The notes below the pieces were generated by a model. It made no database searches. It saw nothing but the letters and a program-made list of their open reading frames with translations, and was not told the origin of the DNA. Below, piece by piece: positions 25,201 through 37,163 of a stretch of DNA of 64,000 bases. Source of the stretch: Chrysomallon squamiferum (taxonomy: Eukaryota > Mollusca > Gastropoda > Neomphalida > Peltospiridae); contig CM022679.1 in assembly GCA_012295275.1 (NCBI GenBank), positions 18,544,842 to 18,608,841 on the forward strand, written 5' to 3'. Each line of letters starts with the position of its first letter. Positions within the stretch are counted from its first letter, which is position 1. Position numbers and translations under genes: made by a program.

Positions 25201-28200
25201 GAAAAGTCAGTGTGACATGTGGAGTTACTAATAATGTAAATAATACTGACAGTAATAAGACAAAGCCTGAACCAACAAACTGTCGACCGGAAGAAGCCTC
25301 ACAAAATTTGAGAATGAAGCTAAGAGAAAAACAAAGAGCAAGCATGGTCAGTAATTTAGATTTTTAATATTTTTGAAGTTAATTACCATAGAATAGCTAC
25401 ATATCTTAAATTGTAACATTATATCTGAATCAATAGTCAATAAGTCAATAGTTTAGAAAAAAATATTATATGTTAAAATCTTCAGTGAGTTGTTTTGTGT
25501 CTTGGTGGGTTTTTTTAACTGATAATGAAAATTTTTATGTTTTCATATTAGGTTGTGATTCAGATTTTCTGTATGCAGTGTCACTGAGTGTGTAGATGTG
25601 TGCTAGCAAATATAACAATAATTCATTTGTATATGTTCGTACAAATGTTTATTGGTGTCTGACTACCAGAAGTTTAACCCTGCTAGTCTGCCGGGCTACC
25701 ATTTATTTTTCTCTTCCTTTCTAGTCTTGAGATGCTTTATTCATCTGTGTAGTAATTATTTCCTCTGCAACTGCAATGTGACTGCAGAAATAAGAGCAAA
25801 TGTGATGTTTATTTGACAAACAAACAAAAATAAAAATTGTTTTAATGTGATCTAAAAGTAAAACTTGTAGATTGAGGAATTATCATTGCACACTTCTTTA
25901 AAACAAGGCATTCAGTAATATTGGACATTATAGACAAGAGGAGAAATACCACTGGCAAAGCTGTTGAAAATGGAAATAATATAAACAAGCAACAGTGTTG
26001 AAAAAAATAAAACAGTCAAGAGATTTCATGCTGTCATGGCAGAAGGGGTTTGATTGGGAATTGTTCAGTGAAGGAAAAAACTTATACCCCATGTTCAGAT
26101 TTGAAGTGTGGTACAAAAAAAAAATATTAGGTTGTAGACATTTTATGAAAGAAATCGTGAGAAAACACAATGTAATGAATACTGTATAGTAAGAGTTGTA
26201 GCCAAGTTAGCAAAACCGAAACAACAAAAGCAGTGGAAGCACAGTGAATTATGTTTGGAAGTGTAAACTGATAACTATTTGCTCTTTTTTCAAAATTTGT
26301 TGGGGTCTACCAGAGTTTATGACCTGGTATTAATAGTTAATGTCAATGTGTTTATGTAAATTGTAAGTATATATTGGCATGAAATTCTAAGATATTTCTA
26401 ACTGATAATGTATAATGTTGATTTTTTTTTATTCGTATCATGTAAGCAGTTTATTTTGTTAGTTAATTTTCTGTCATGTCCACAGGTTTTATTTTCACTG
26501 GCAATTTTCAACTGTTTGGGTTGCTTGAGAAGTTGTTTTCAGTTGTGTAACTGTTTTATTTTTAAATTAGTTTTCTATCACATCCTCATAATTTATTTTG
26601 TGGAGTTGCTTTAAAAGGACTTGCATTTTGTAATTTTAAAAAAAGTCCCCAAAGTGATAGCCAGTAGTCAAACAGGGAACCAGTGTTTGTGAATTACATT
26701 TTCTTTATGGAAGAGTATGGTAAGCCATTGTCTCTTCTTATTTTGATAGGCTGTAATGTATAGTTAACCTGTCTCAGATACATTTTACTTGTTTAATCTG
26801 CCTGCTGTGCAGATTATTATTTTTATATTGTTTCCCTGCATGATATTAGCATTCATTATCAATAGAAAAAGATACTTAAATACATGTTTTACAGATTGTT
26901 GTATTGCATATTATCACTGTATCATAATTAAATTATTAATGTACCTGTCCTGTTCTGTGTTTATTTCTCTAATGGATAAATGGAATTATTGATTTATATA
27001 TATTTTAAAATTCAATGTTAGGTGGCCACAGAAGCACCTTTTTAGTTTAGACTGAGCCTTAGTAAGACAGGATCAGTGGTGTGGGCCCATTACATACATA
27101 TTAAGGAGTGCTGGCAAATAGGTGCCAGACTTTCAAGTTTTGTCAGCAGCATCATCTAAGAGGGTTGTTGTTATGTCATTACTGGACTTTGTCCTCCAGT
27201 GCATTCCCTAATATTGTCTATATACAGAGAATATTCAAATGAAAAATACATTCATATATATATATATATACAAGTCTGATTCCAGCTGAGCTCCGATATA
27301 AATTAGTAATAATGATCTTTGGATAATCAGCTGTCAGAATGTTGACTAATCAGAATGTTGGATAATCGGATTTGGTCAGTCATTTATGATTCAGAGAACT
27401 GATTTAATGGAAATTAGCTTTGGAAAACTCAAAGAGGTGGAATGATCAACCTATAATTAGAACTTATTATCTTCTAGGAAAACTAAAACAGTCTTCTAAC
27501 ATATACAATAAAATACTCTTAGAATGATCATGTCAGGATTTTTTTTATTATTATTATTTTTTTTGACTATCATTAAATTAATGAACAAACTCATTTTATG
27601 AACTAAATTTGTGGTCTCAGTTAATTCCAGTGTAGATAAATATTTATGAGATGAACAGTGGATATTATTTTCTGTACAGTGCATCAATATTTCTAGATCA
27701 TCCAAACTCCCAGACAATTATATTAATTAGAGTGGGATTTGTCTTTTTTCTTTTCTTATTTTTCACATTAAAAACAGACTAATTTTATAGTCACATACTG
27801 TCCATTTTGATTTGTTTCCCTTGGTAAATGCAAAACTGTGGGTCACTGATTAAGACTAACAAAAAAGAACCTTTGTAATTAAGTGATAAAGTTCTCTGGA
27901 TTGATGTTTGTTTTTCTATGTGTATCATGTCAAACATGCTTTTTGCTATTTGAATGCCAGCTAATGTTTATACCAGAACTGAAATGTAAACATACTCACA
28001 AAATGTTAAACAAGTTTATGAGGAATTACTAATTTAAAATAGTTTTTTCTTGTATGTTATTTTAAACATTTGTATTGTATATCTAGTGGTATTAAAACTT
28101 CATTATACATTGATTACATTCAGCCACATAAAAAAACCTGAAAATACATGAACTTGATACTTATTCTGGTTTTCAATAATATATGTATGTTTATATATCA

Positions 28201-31200
28201 TAGGTTTTTGCTGTTTTATATCTCAATAAATACGTTTTGTATATATGTACATAATTGATGTATGTTCATATTTATGTCAGATTAATTTGTATTGTGACTT
28301 TTTTGTTGTTGTTATTTACTTAATTTAATAAACATAAAAGAGTGTTTATTAAAATATGGAATGTACATTGCTTGTCTGTTGGAACTGCAATAAATATTTA
28401 TAATCCAAATTCTCAAGCATTCTAAAACTCCAGCTGTTTTTGCTGACCTCTTCCATCTTGATTTATCAAAGTTTGTCTGTATTATCAGGAAATATGTATA
28501 ATTCCTGAAAATTTCAGAAAATGTTCATAAATTCTGATTCACCCAGAAACTGGCAGTGCAAAGACTGCAAGTAGATCATCCTCTGTCCAACTGATGGCAA
28601 ATTTTGTGAGAGAGGCTAGATGATAATAGGCCACTGCAAGCATTATAACCCAACAGTGCCACAAATGGGGAATACTTAATTTTGCTGTAAAAAGTGTAAT
28701 TCTGAAACTGAACATAGCTGAGTCCAAAAGTCCATTCAGTTATATTTTATTCCTGAGCAATAAATGACCATGTCCTTAATGTCATAGTTCGCTCTTTCTA
28801 TGGACCCTTGGCTCTGTGGATGTCTAGGTATGAATATGAAGATATCCTGGTTTTTCAGAAATAATTGTTAATATTTTTTTTTTTTTAACAGCAAAAGCCC
28901 AAATTGTATTTAACCCTTGATGAACTTTTGAAAGAAACCAAACAGTCTGATCAAGATGAGTCTAATGAAAAGTTACCTCCCTTGTTTATGCAAGATCTTC
29001 AGAATCTGTTACTAGTTGGTGTTATGGGGAATCTAGCAAGTATAAAACCTAGGTATTTCATTAAAAAATTAACAAAAAATGTTCCTAATTATGATGGTAA
29101 AACTGATTGACAATATAGAATGATACTCACCTATTTAATATAGATATTCCTGAATAAATCCTATAAAAATACATTTAATGAGATAGTATTTAAACTTAAA
29201 GATTACCTAATCATTAGTGGCAACAAAAACTGAAACTAAAAATGTATTACTTTAAATCTTATTTTATTTCAGCATTTCAAAATTGTACAGCTATTTGCTC
29301 ACAACTGTTTGAATATTAATAAATATTTTTAATTTATGATTTGATAAAGTATTAAATTTATACAGTAAACACAAAAGAAAATCCTAATATTGGCTCAGTT
29401 ATTAAATGTTTTAAAGGCCGGTGCTAGGTTACATACAAATTTAATATTTTTATTTTTACATTTATCTCTTTCAGATGGTGTCGCTTGCTCCGTATGGCTA
29501 AAGTTGCATCAGTGGTTGTTATGGTAATAAATGAATTATGTGTTTCTGATCTGGAAGAACATGCTGAGAATTTTCAGTTTATCAAGGAAAACTTTTTCAT
29601 GGTCAGTTCAGTATAAACTGTATTTCTCAAATAACTTTTTGGACTCACTAATAGTGCAGTAAAAGTAACTGACTAGCTTAATAAACTTATTGTATACACT
29701 TCAAGAACTGAAATAAAGATATATTTTAAAGTGCATGATAACTGTTGTAGTTCAGAATAATTAATCTTAATAATAAACTATATTTTGATTTTTTTTGTTA
29801 AATGAGGAATACTTAGTTCAGGATGATGTCATTTATTTATTTAGTTTGTGGAGCTTGTTTCTCCTCACCAGTATGATAGCACAGTTGATCAGGATATTTT
29901 CCGAGTTCCACTTAGTCGCAGAAGTGGTAAGTATACTAATAGATAGTTAACATATCTAATAAAACTTAATAAAACAAATAAATCTCAAGAAGAAAATGGC
30001 CAGTTGTCATTAATTTGTGTGGAATCAGAACATATTATCTTCTAGGAAAACAAAAACAATCTTCTAACATATACAGTAAAATACTCTTAGAGTGATCATG
30101 CTTATAATAAATCATTAATTTTGTCAGGATTTTTTAATGTTTTTTTGGCTATATATTATCATTAAATTAATTAACAAACTAAATTTCTGGTCCCAGTAAA
30201 TTCCAGTGTAGATAAATATTTATGAGATGAACACTGGATATTATCTTCTGTACAGTGCATCAGTGTTTCTAGATCAGCCAAACTCCCAGACAGTTATATT
30301 AATTAGAGTGGGATTTGTATTTTTTCTTTTCTTATTTTTCACATTAAAAACAGACTAATTTTATAGTCACATACTGTCCAATTTGATTTGGATTTTTTTT
30401 AAAATTAAATTTCATTTCATACACCAAACATAGTATATCAAGTTTACATTCACCATATTTTTTGTTTTCTCAGAAAAAGATGTACTTTGTAACTTACTTA
30501 CATGAGGTAGATATAAATTATAAAAAAACTGATAAACAAATTAGAATTTTAACTTACTTTTTTTAACTGTTAAACATTCAAGTTATATATTGTGTATTAA
30601 GACACTGATCTGAATGGTTAATATTTTATTTTCACAGAGATTAAAAACATATCACAAAAGAATTCTGGTAAACGGAAAGATAAAGAAAAGTTTGACAGGA
30701 GATGTTTGTTATTGAATCCTAGTCAACTGATCTCTGAGGGTTATCCACTTCCAGTTAAAACAGAGCAAGGTAATAAATATAAATATATTTATATATATGA
30801 ACATACATTCTTCATTAACGCAGAGAAAGGTAACACAGGTATTATATATATTAATATCCATTTCTCTTCAAAATAGTAACAAACTGAAAAAAAAAAAAGA
30901 AAAGGAAAACAATTAAAATACAAATACATTGGATTCAGTTATTGTTCATTTAAGCAAATTTTTTTCTCTCTTTTTATTTACTTCTGTCTGATAGTTAATG
31001 ATTGTTTTTCAGAGAACTATAAAGATTTTGTATTCAGCAAAGCTGTGTACACCGAGCCTCACTCACAAAGTCCTATGTTTGCCATTGATTGTGAAATGGT
31101 AAGTGAAGATTATAGAGAAAAATTTGATTGAAAATGTTAATCTTTATTACATTCTAACAGATTTGGAATGTTCTTTAAATTCTCTTATGTTATAAAGTTA

Positions 31201-34200
31201 TTGTAAGATTATGCAAATAGAAGGGATGTTCTATTGGCAGAACCCAAAAAGGAAAGGTTAATTGATGCTAAAATGTTGTGTTTAATTTTATTTTAATTTT
31301 CTCAGTGTTACACAACAGCTAAGAAGAATGAACTGACAAGAGTTTCAGTAGTAAATGAAAAGCTGGAAGTTGTTTATGAGAGTTATGTGAAGCCTTACAA
31401 TCCGATACTAAACTATCTCACAAAGTAAGCATTTATAATGCTAATCCATTTTATAAGAAATAAGTGAATTAATTACAAATGATAAATCTGTTTTATGTCA
31501 GTGATCTATGTATGTTTAAATTCCCATAAAAATAATGTAATATATAAATTTGAATTTAGAAGAAAATAATCCTAATCAAAAAGAAAATAAGTAAATTAAA
31601 TTTGTATATTTTATAGGGGTTTTTTTGTTTGGTTTTTTGTTGATACTGAAATTTTAATTATTTGATAAAACTGATAAATTACAAAATAATTTATCTGTAT
31701 TTTTCTCAGCCAAGTTGTGTATCTTTACTGAATTATTTTGGAAAGAAATACATCAGTTGCTTAAAAATAAAGGTTACATTTAAGCAGTACATTTTAAAAT
31801 TATTTTTGTTTTTGTGAAGTACAATAATGCAACCATCGAAAATAGAAAAATATTTTGTTTTAAATGAACTTGCTCTCAGGAAAAAAACACTTTTTTTCCA
31901 TTTTTTTCCCATTTTTTTATTTATTTATATAAAACTATATATTTTTTAAAATGTTAATTATTTAATCTAAATCTCATAGAATGAAAATAAATACCCTAAT
32001 TATCTCTCTGTTATTTAAGTATTATTATCTATTTACAGATACAGTGGTATCACAAAAGATATTCTCAGTCCTATCACTGTGAGGCTTGAAGACGTCCAGA
32101 GTGATTTGCAAAGACTGTTACCATCTGATGCAATCTGGTGTGGCCAGTCTCTCTGCTATGACCTAAAAGCATTAAAGGTTATTTTGTCATTTATTACAGG
32201 GATCACACGGTTGTCAGTTTCATTTTACAAATACTTTATTTATGATGAGCAATACAATAACATCTCTTCTTTATCCGTTAATATGCATTGTATTCATTCA
32301 ATAAGGTAGTTAATAATTGGTTATAACTATGATTTGAAAACTCATTTATCTTGATTTCTAAGCCCATAATGTGTAGCTGGTTATCAAGTCATTACTGTCT
32401 AACAAGATATTTTGTTCATTTGTATTTTAAATAAATTCAGCTTTTCATTTTTGTAGTTTTAAAAAGTTGCCACTGAAGTTTTAATTGCTGTTGCTCAACT
32501 AGTAATTTAAGCAACGAAATATCTGGTATAAAATAGCAGGCATGATTTCTGTAATATAAATTTGTCAAAGTAATTCTGTAGCCATATATGCTACATTGAT
32601 TAAAATAAATAAATAAATGAATCAAATGTGTGCAGTATTAGATACAACTTAAATAAAGTAATAAATGATATAGCTTCTTAATCTTTAAACGGATCAATTT
32701 CATAATACATAAGAAAAGAGACTGAAATTTATAAATGATAACCTAAATTTAAGCTGATATATTTTGATTTTCAGATGTTTCATCCTTTTGTGATAGACAC
32801 AAGTTTTATTTATAATCTCACTGGTGTCAGATCAAAGAAGACGGGCCTCAAGAGACTGACTCAGCTTTTTCTTCAGTAGGTAGAATTTTGTTTATGTAAA
32901 ATAAGATCACAGACTTCTGAAACATTTATGAGGCAGAAAAGAATCCATAAATTTCTTTGGACTGTTATAGTTTTTTTGTTTTTTGTTTTTTTTTCCATCA
33001 GGCTCTTACAAAATAACAAACATTGATCACCCTTACATTTTAACCTTTTCTGATATCATTACCAATGATTAATATCAGTTTGATAAAGCTTTGAACCATA
33101 CATTTTATTTGTTCACTACATAATTATGATTTATCTGTGCATTTTTTCAATACTCATCCTACTGAATATTAAAAACAGTACTGAGACTGAAGAAATTAAT
33201 TTTAAAAAATTAATTTTTTTTCATTCTCATTCATTAATGAATATGAAGCCATTCACCTCTTCACAATAAAACAGGAAGATAAAATTATTTATGTGAAATG
33301 AGAGAGAATTATTTGGTAAACATTAATATTTTGGGAGATTTGTTTTTTATTTATGTATTTGATAATATCATTTGTTTTCTAACATGAGTAACAATTAAAC
33401 TTTTCAGCCGTAACATTCAGAACAGTGAACTTGGTCACTGCTCTCAAGAAGACAGCAAAGCAACAATGGAATTGGTTCTTCTAAAACTGAAAAATGGTAA
33501 ATCATGAGGTTTAGTACACTGTCTGTTTTTGTACAGATGTTTTAACTACCATATTATTTTAAAAACAGGCTGATATAACTGGTTAACAGTTAGTACAACA
33601 CATCCTCTTTTGTTCAGCCGCTGGAATATATACATTATATGGAATATATCATCTTAATTGCTATAAATGGACTCACATTTTTAAATATTACATCTAACAG
33701 TAATCAGTAGTAAACACGGGGTGCTTATAAGAATGTTATGATCATTTTTATTCATTTGATATTTGTAAAATACATATTTTTTTAATTATAGGCCTAACAT
33801 TTGGTGACTGCATTCTTGAGTCTTTTGAAGATAAACCTAGAATATTAAATCACTCAGAAAAATCAGATGTTCCAGATGATAAATTAGAAAGCAAACTGGA
33901 AAGTGCAGATGTGACTATAGTCTGCAAAAACCAAATGCACCTTTGCTCATCTGACTGTAAGATAAAACCAGAGAATTCAGAAAACATGAATAAAAAAACT
34001 ATTGAACAGAAAAGAAATGTGTTTTTGCAAGAGAAACGTTATAGCACTTTTTTCAAACAGGTGGAAAAGGTAAAAAAGACAGGTGAGTTACTATCTAACT
34101 TGGATCATCTTACTTCTTGATGTTATAATTTCTGAATGAAAGCTAATATTGGACATATCTGATGTATTTATGTCAGTATATTTCATAATTTAATAAAAGC

Positions 34201-35990
34201 ATTGATGCCAGTGTTGAAATACAAAGAAATAATTTGAAGTAAGGATTCTGTACACAGTGTCACAGGGATCCTACCCAGATACTTGTAATTGACTCTAAAT
34301 CCAGTTACCCTGAAATCACAACTCACAATAGACATAAATAAATAAACACTAATTATTCAAAACCTCTCCTAATGGTATATACATTAGATCGCTCTCTATT
34401 AGCATATTCATCCCCAAATGTATTTTTTTTTATAGAGTCGGATTTGTCACAATTTTATCTACTTGCAGTACTAAAAATAAAAGAGTTGTGTGCAAAATTG
34501 TTTTTGTACTTGCAGGTCATTTGATGTCAAATAATCAAAAATTTATATTTATTTTAATCCAGCCCCTTCAGAATTTGCTTTAATTTTGCAAGATATTTCA
34601 TTATGTTTGGGAAATTTAAAATGTCAAATATTTCATGCATTAAATGAAGAGCTTAACAGATGTGGTATCATTGGAAAAGAATGATTCCAGAATACATATT
34701 TTTTTCTTTTTTCAAAAATATATTTACATGTGTTTTTTTTATGGCCTTGATTGCATGAACTCATAACCATAAAATAAATTTAAGAATTGTACTCACCACC
34801 CATTTTTGATTACAATCCAGATTTTAGAGTGTGGTACAGTGTGCAAGAAATATTTGGTATGTTATGTATTTCACCCATAAGAAACCATAATACAATATTA
34901 CAGCAAAATCCAAGGAACAGTTCGATATGGAATGACCCTTGATATAAATCATGTCACATCTTAACTTTATATAAACAAATTACCTATTTCATATTTAGAT
35001 CAAAACAGAAAACTAAAACTAATTTCATTTCAGCTGCTGTTATCGACTGTAAAGAAGTAATTTGCAGATGTGTGCCAAACATACAAAAAGATGAACCAGT
35101 GAAATTTGTAGAGATCTCTAGTGACAAATCCTGTTATAAAGAAGCCAAGAAATATGTAACAGACACATCCTTTGTATGGTCACAGTTTCATTGTTTTTCT
35201 CAAATCCAGCATGATTCTCCAGAATTAACTGATTTAAAAAGGGTTTGTAATATAGTTTATAAATTTGTTTTTATTCTTTTCAAGTCACATTTTTATTTTA
35301 ATGAAACAGAACTGTTTGGCATCTTTACCATTTTTGATAATTATATTTTGATTTAAATAATAATGTACCCAGCAAATAACAAAAGTATTTGACATAGGAA
35401 TATTCAAGAAAAAAAAAAAAAATATACTGAATGTAAAGTATTTATTTTGTTTCGTAACTTACCAGAATATTTTATTGCAAAACAGATTACAGAAACATTT
35501 TAATTTATTATACTGATAGTTGGAAGCCTTTTATTATACTTTTTTTTTTTAAAATGTATTTAGTAAAATTTTATCCTCACTATTATGTCATGTTCAGTTC
35601 TTATGAACAAATCAATCCCTTAACTTAATAGAAATTTATCATGTGTTATATACTGGGGTCTTGATATTCCATATAATTTCTTTCATTTCTCATGGAAGAA
35701 ATGCATTGCCCAAAGTCTGATAATGGCCCATAATTCACTGCAAACTAAGAACTCACAATAAGTAATCAGGGCTAAATAAAAAAATAAAACATGGGAAGGT
35801 GTGAATATTTACAATTACAGTAAACAATTATTTTCTGTTTATTTTGCAGCAAAATGTGATGAAGATAGACAGGTATATCAAGAAACTGATGAAGAAAATA
35901 AAATTAAACTCACTGGTTTGTGTTTTGTTGACTGGAAGAAATGAGCAACACAGACTGTGCAATGGTGGAGCATTTATAAAAATCACATAG
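19259..35990 (+). CDS. REXO5: RNA exonuclease 5 (REXO5/NEF-sp-like DEDDh exonuclease), 14 exons
   Basis: 3'-5' RNA exonuclease of the REXO family; relatives trim snoRNA and rRNA ends in the nucleolus. Exons: 19259-19360, 25113-25346, 28892-29052, 29475-29601, 29845-29926, 30638-30769, 31013-31098, 31306-31424, 32039-32177, 32775-32875, 33408-33496, 33792-34082, 35034-35242, 35850-35990. All phases join, giving 670 aa. The N-terminus is Lys-rich ([13 protein letters not shown]), suiting nuclear entry. The catalytic core reads FAIDCEM (Asp, Glu), then [21 protein letters not shown] (second Asp), VIDTSFIY, and [14 protein letters not shown] (His and last Asp of DEDDh), so all catalytic residues are present. 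After the core come two Lys/Glu-rich exons and a final exon with LVCVLLTG, which resembles the C-terminus of vertebrate REXO5. The two RRM domains of vertebrate REXO5 were not recognised. Intron 1 (5.75 kb) holds two transposase relics. Confidence 0.9.
20590..22350 (+). pseudogene. Decayed THAP/Harbinger-type (DDE_Tnp_4) transposase
   Basis: Broken frames across REXO5 intron 1 read as pieces of one transposase. An N-terminal zinc-finger-like stretch is seen near 20605 ([18 protein letters not shown]). Around 21280-21370 there is [16 protein letters not shown]. Around 21930-22150 the pieces are [45 protein letters not shown] and [14 protein letters not shown]. Around 22210-22345 there is [17 protein letters not shown] followed by [12 protein letters not shown]. 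The phrases [19 protein letters not shown] and RVIGLVRNK are hallmarks of the DDE_Tnp_4 (PIF/Harbinger-like) family that often carries a THAP domain. Stops and frameshifts show that it is dead. The ends were not resolved. Confidence 0.7.
22380..23770 (+). pseudogene. Decayed hAT transposon, GTF2IRD2-like transposase
   Basis: The sequence opens with CAGACCTGGGCA followed by 'cctccgggccacgtacagcc', a start typical of Charlie-like hAT elements. Translated pieces then follow in order but in shifting frames: [20 protein letters not shown]-like text (22605-22690), [20 protein letters not shown] with [11 protein letters not shown] (a BED-like zinc finger), [18 protein letters not shown] and [19 protein letters not shown] (23050-23190), [19 protein letters not shown] (23290-23350), [20 protein letters not shown] (23395-23450) and [19 protein letters not shown] (23505-23560). 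These match the hAT-derived half of GTF2IRD2-type proteins. Internal stops make it non-functional. It lies in REXO5 intron 1, sense orientation. Confidence 0.75.
23950..24240 (+). repeat. Interrupted (TTA/ATC)n simple sequence
   Basis: A loose mix of ATT, ATC and TTG triplets (best at 24090-24200) in REXO5 intron 1. The remainder of 23950-25110 shows no feature. Confidence 0.6.
25995..26186 (+). pseudogene. Possible remnant of a TTF/BED-type zinc finger (ZNF862/hAT-like)
   Basis: The frame reads [20 protein letters not shown] followed by a Met/Phe-rich stretch and [13 protein letters not shown]. The spacing W...F.W...... then G..F.....RH recalls the TTF-type finger of ZNF862-like hAT proteins, but the expected cysteines are missing. 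It lies in REXO5 intron 2 and would be a decayed fragment. It is short, so the call is weak. Confidence 0.25.
27437..27814 (+). repeat. Dispersed repeat, copy 1 (REXO5 intron 2)
   Basis: About 370 bp match 30020-30390 in the same orientation, including 'ttctaacatataca.taaaatactcttag', 'ttccagtgtagataaatatttatgagatgaac' and 'aattagagtgggatttgt'. By eye the copies are about 85-90 % alike with small indels. No coding potential or clear terminal repeats are visible, so the class is unknown. Confidence 0.75.
28030..28480 (+). repeat. Old dispersed repeat, copy 2
   Basis: Weak partner of 5560-5900. The shared blocks listed there occur in the same order. It lies in REXO5 intron 2. Confidence 0.3.
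30020..30390 (+). repeat. Dispersed repeat, copy 2 (REXO5 intron 5)
   Basis: Second copy of the unit at 27437-27814, same orientation, with an extra 'ttataataaatcattaatt' block near 30102-30121 and a shorter T-run. Two copies 2.6 kb apart in one gene point to either local duplication or independent insertion of one family. Confidence 0.75.
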
Positions 35991-36012
35991 CTCATTAATG
36001 TTTTAAAATGTT

Positions 36013-36018
36013 AATAAA
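36013..36018 (+). terminator. REXO5 poly(A) signal
   Basis: AATAAA 23 bases after the REXO5 stop codon, on the coding strand. Confidence 0.6.
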
Positions 36019-36596
36019 ATTTGTAATTATCTCTCTGTATTGTTATCAAATATGAGTCTGAGAAATGCTAATATAGACCACAGAATAAACAGAACTTACA
36101 GTTCTGATTAAAACTATAAATGCAGATAACTAATGTTTGTAAGAGACTGGGAACTTACTTTTTAATTCATTGTTTTCTAATGGTTCCTATAGGTATCTGA
36201 TCAACTGAACATTATATCAACCAATCTATCAACCAGTGAACGTATTCAATAAACGTATTTGTAGGTTCAATCGGAATAGCTCAGCCACATCCATCTTAGA
36301 CCACTCAAGTTTTCTGAAATTACATTCATGGTGTTGAAATGTTTTGTTTCTTATGGAATATAGCGAGTCTATTATAACAAACACCCAGTTTTCATTGCAA
36401 ACAATGTCAACAAATGCTACCATTACTTGTGCATGTAGGAGTGTTTTGGGAAATTCAGACTACAAGAACTCTGGACAGGTGATAAGCCCTAGTATCCTCT
36501 TGTGCTGGAAGCTGTCACATGTTAATCAGCTGACCGTTACATCATTATTTAGTAGATTCAAACATGTCTGAAGATTTCCAAGTCTGTGATTTTATG

Positions 36597-36896
36597 GTGC
36601 TACTTTGACGTGTGATCTACATGTCATGAAACTACTTTGGAGTGTAATCTACAACTTAAAGAGCAATCTACAGTAAAAACAATAATAAAATATCTAGGAA
36701 ATTTCTACAAAATAAGTGTGACAAGAAAGGATAATTATATTCCTTTAACAGGAACAGTTAGTCTTGTCAGCCACAAGACATTATGTTGATCCAAACATGG
36801 GAGCCAGTATTCAAGCATTTGAAAGAATAAACAAAATAATAATTAAAATAAGAGTGTAGATCACGAGATCGTGTAAATTACATGCCAAAGTAGCAT
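36597..36896. mobile_element. 300-bp MITE with 10-bp target duplications
   Basis: The ends are inverted repeats: GTGCTACTTTGACGTGTGAT on the left and ATGCTACTTTGGCATGTAAT as the reverse complement of the right end. The flanks are tgattttatg (36587-36596) and tgattttacg (36897-36906), a 10-bp direct duplication with one mismatch. There is no ORF. Length, terminal repeats and a 9-10-bp duplication suggest a non-autonomous element of a Mutator-like or hAT-like family; the family is an inference. Confidence 0.7.
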
Positions 36897-37071
36897 TGAT
36901 TTTACGTTAACGTTCTTGGGTTTCTTCCTGCAACATGTATATGTACAATTAAATGGTACTTTTTATGGCACCAGCTAACTCAAAAATGACTATCTAAAGA
37001 AATGTTAAACCAAAATTATTGTTAAATGAATATACTAGCCGGAACCGTACAGTTGGCAAAGATTAGCCAAA

Positions 37072-37163
37072 AAACAATAGAGACCTATCTCTGGCAGAGA
37101 GCTAGCGATATTCATCCTGTTCTCCAAGCTGTACTCTGCCAGAGGTTACTTGTTCTATTGTTT
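37072..37163. repeat. Imperfect palindrome (hairpin-forming)
   Basis: Left arm AAACAATAGA..CTCTGGCAGAG (37072-37099) and right arm CTCTGCCAGAG..TCTATTGTTT (37133-37163) pair with a small mismatch zone. About 35 bases lie between the arms. It may be a tiny foldback element. Confidence 0.55.

Noticed and set aside
36229-36571. Overlapping small frames on both strands near 36.4 kb
   Set aside because: No recognisable domain, no splice consistency, and they lie just downstream of the REXO5 poly(A) signal.
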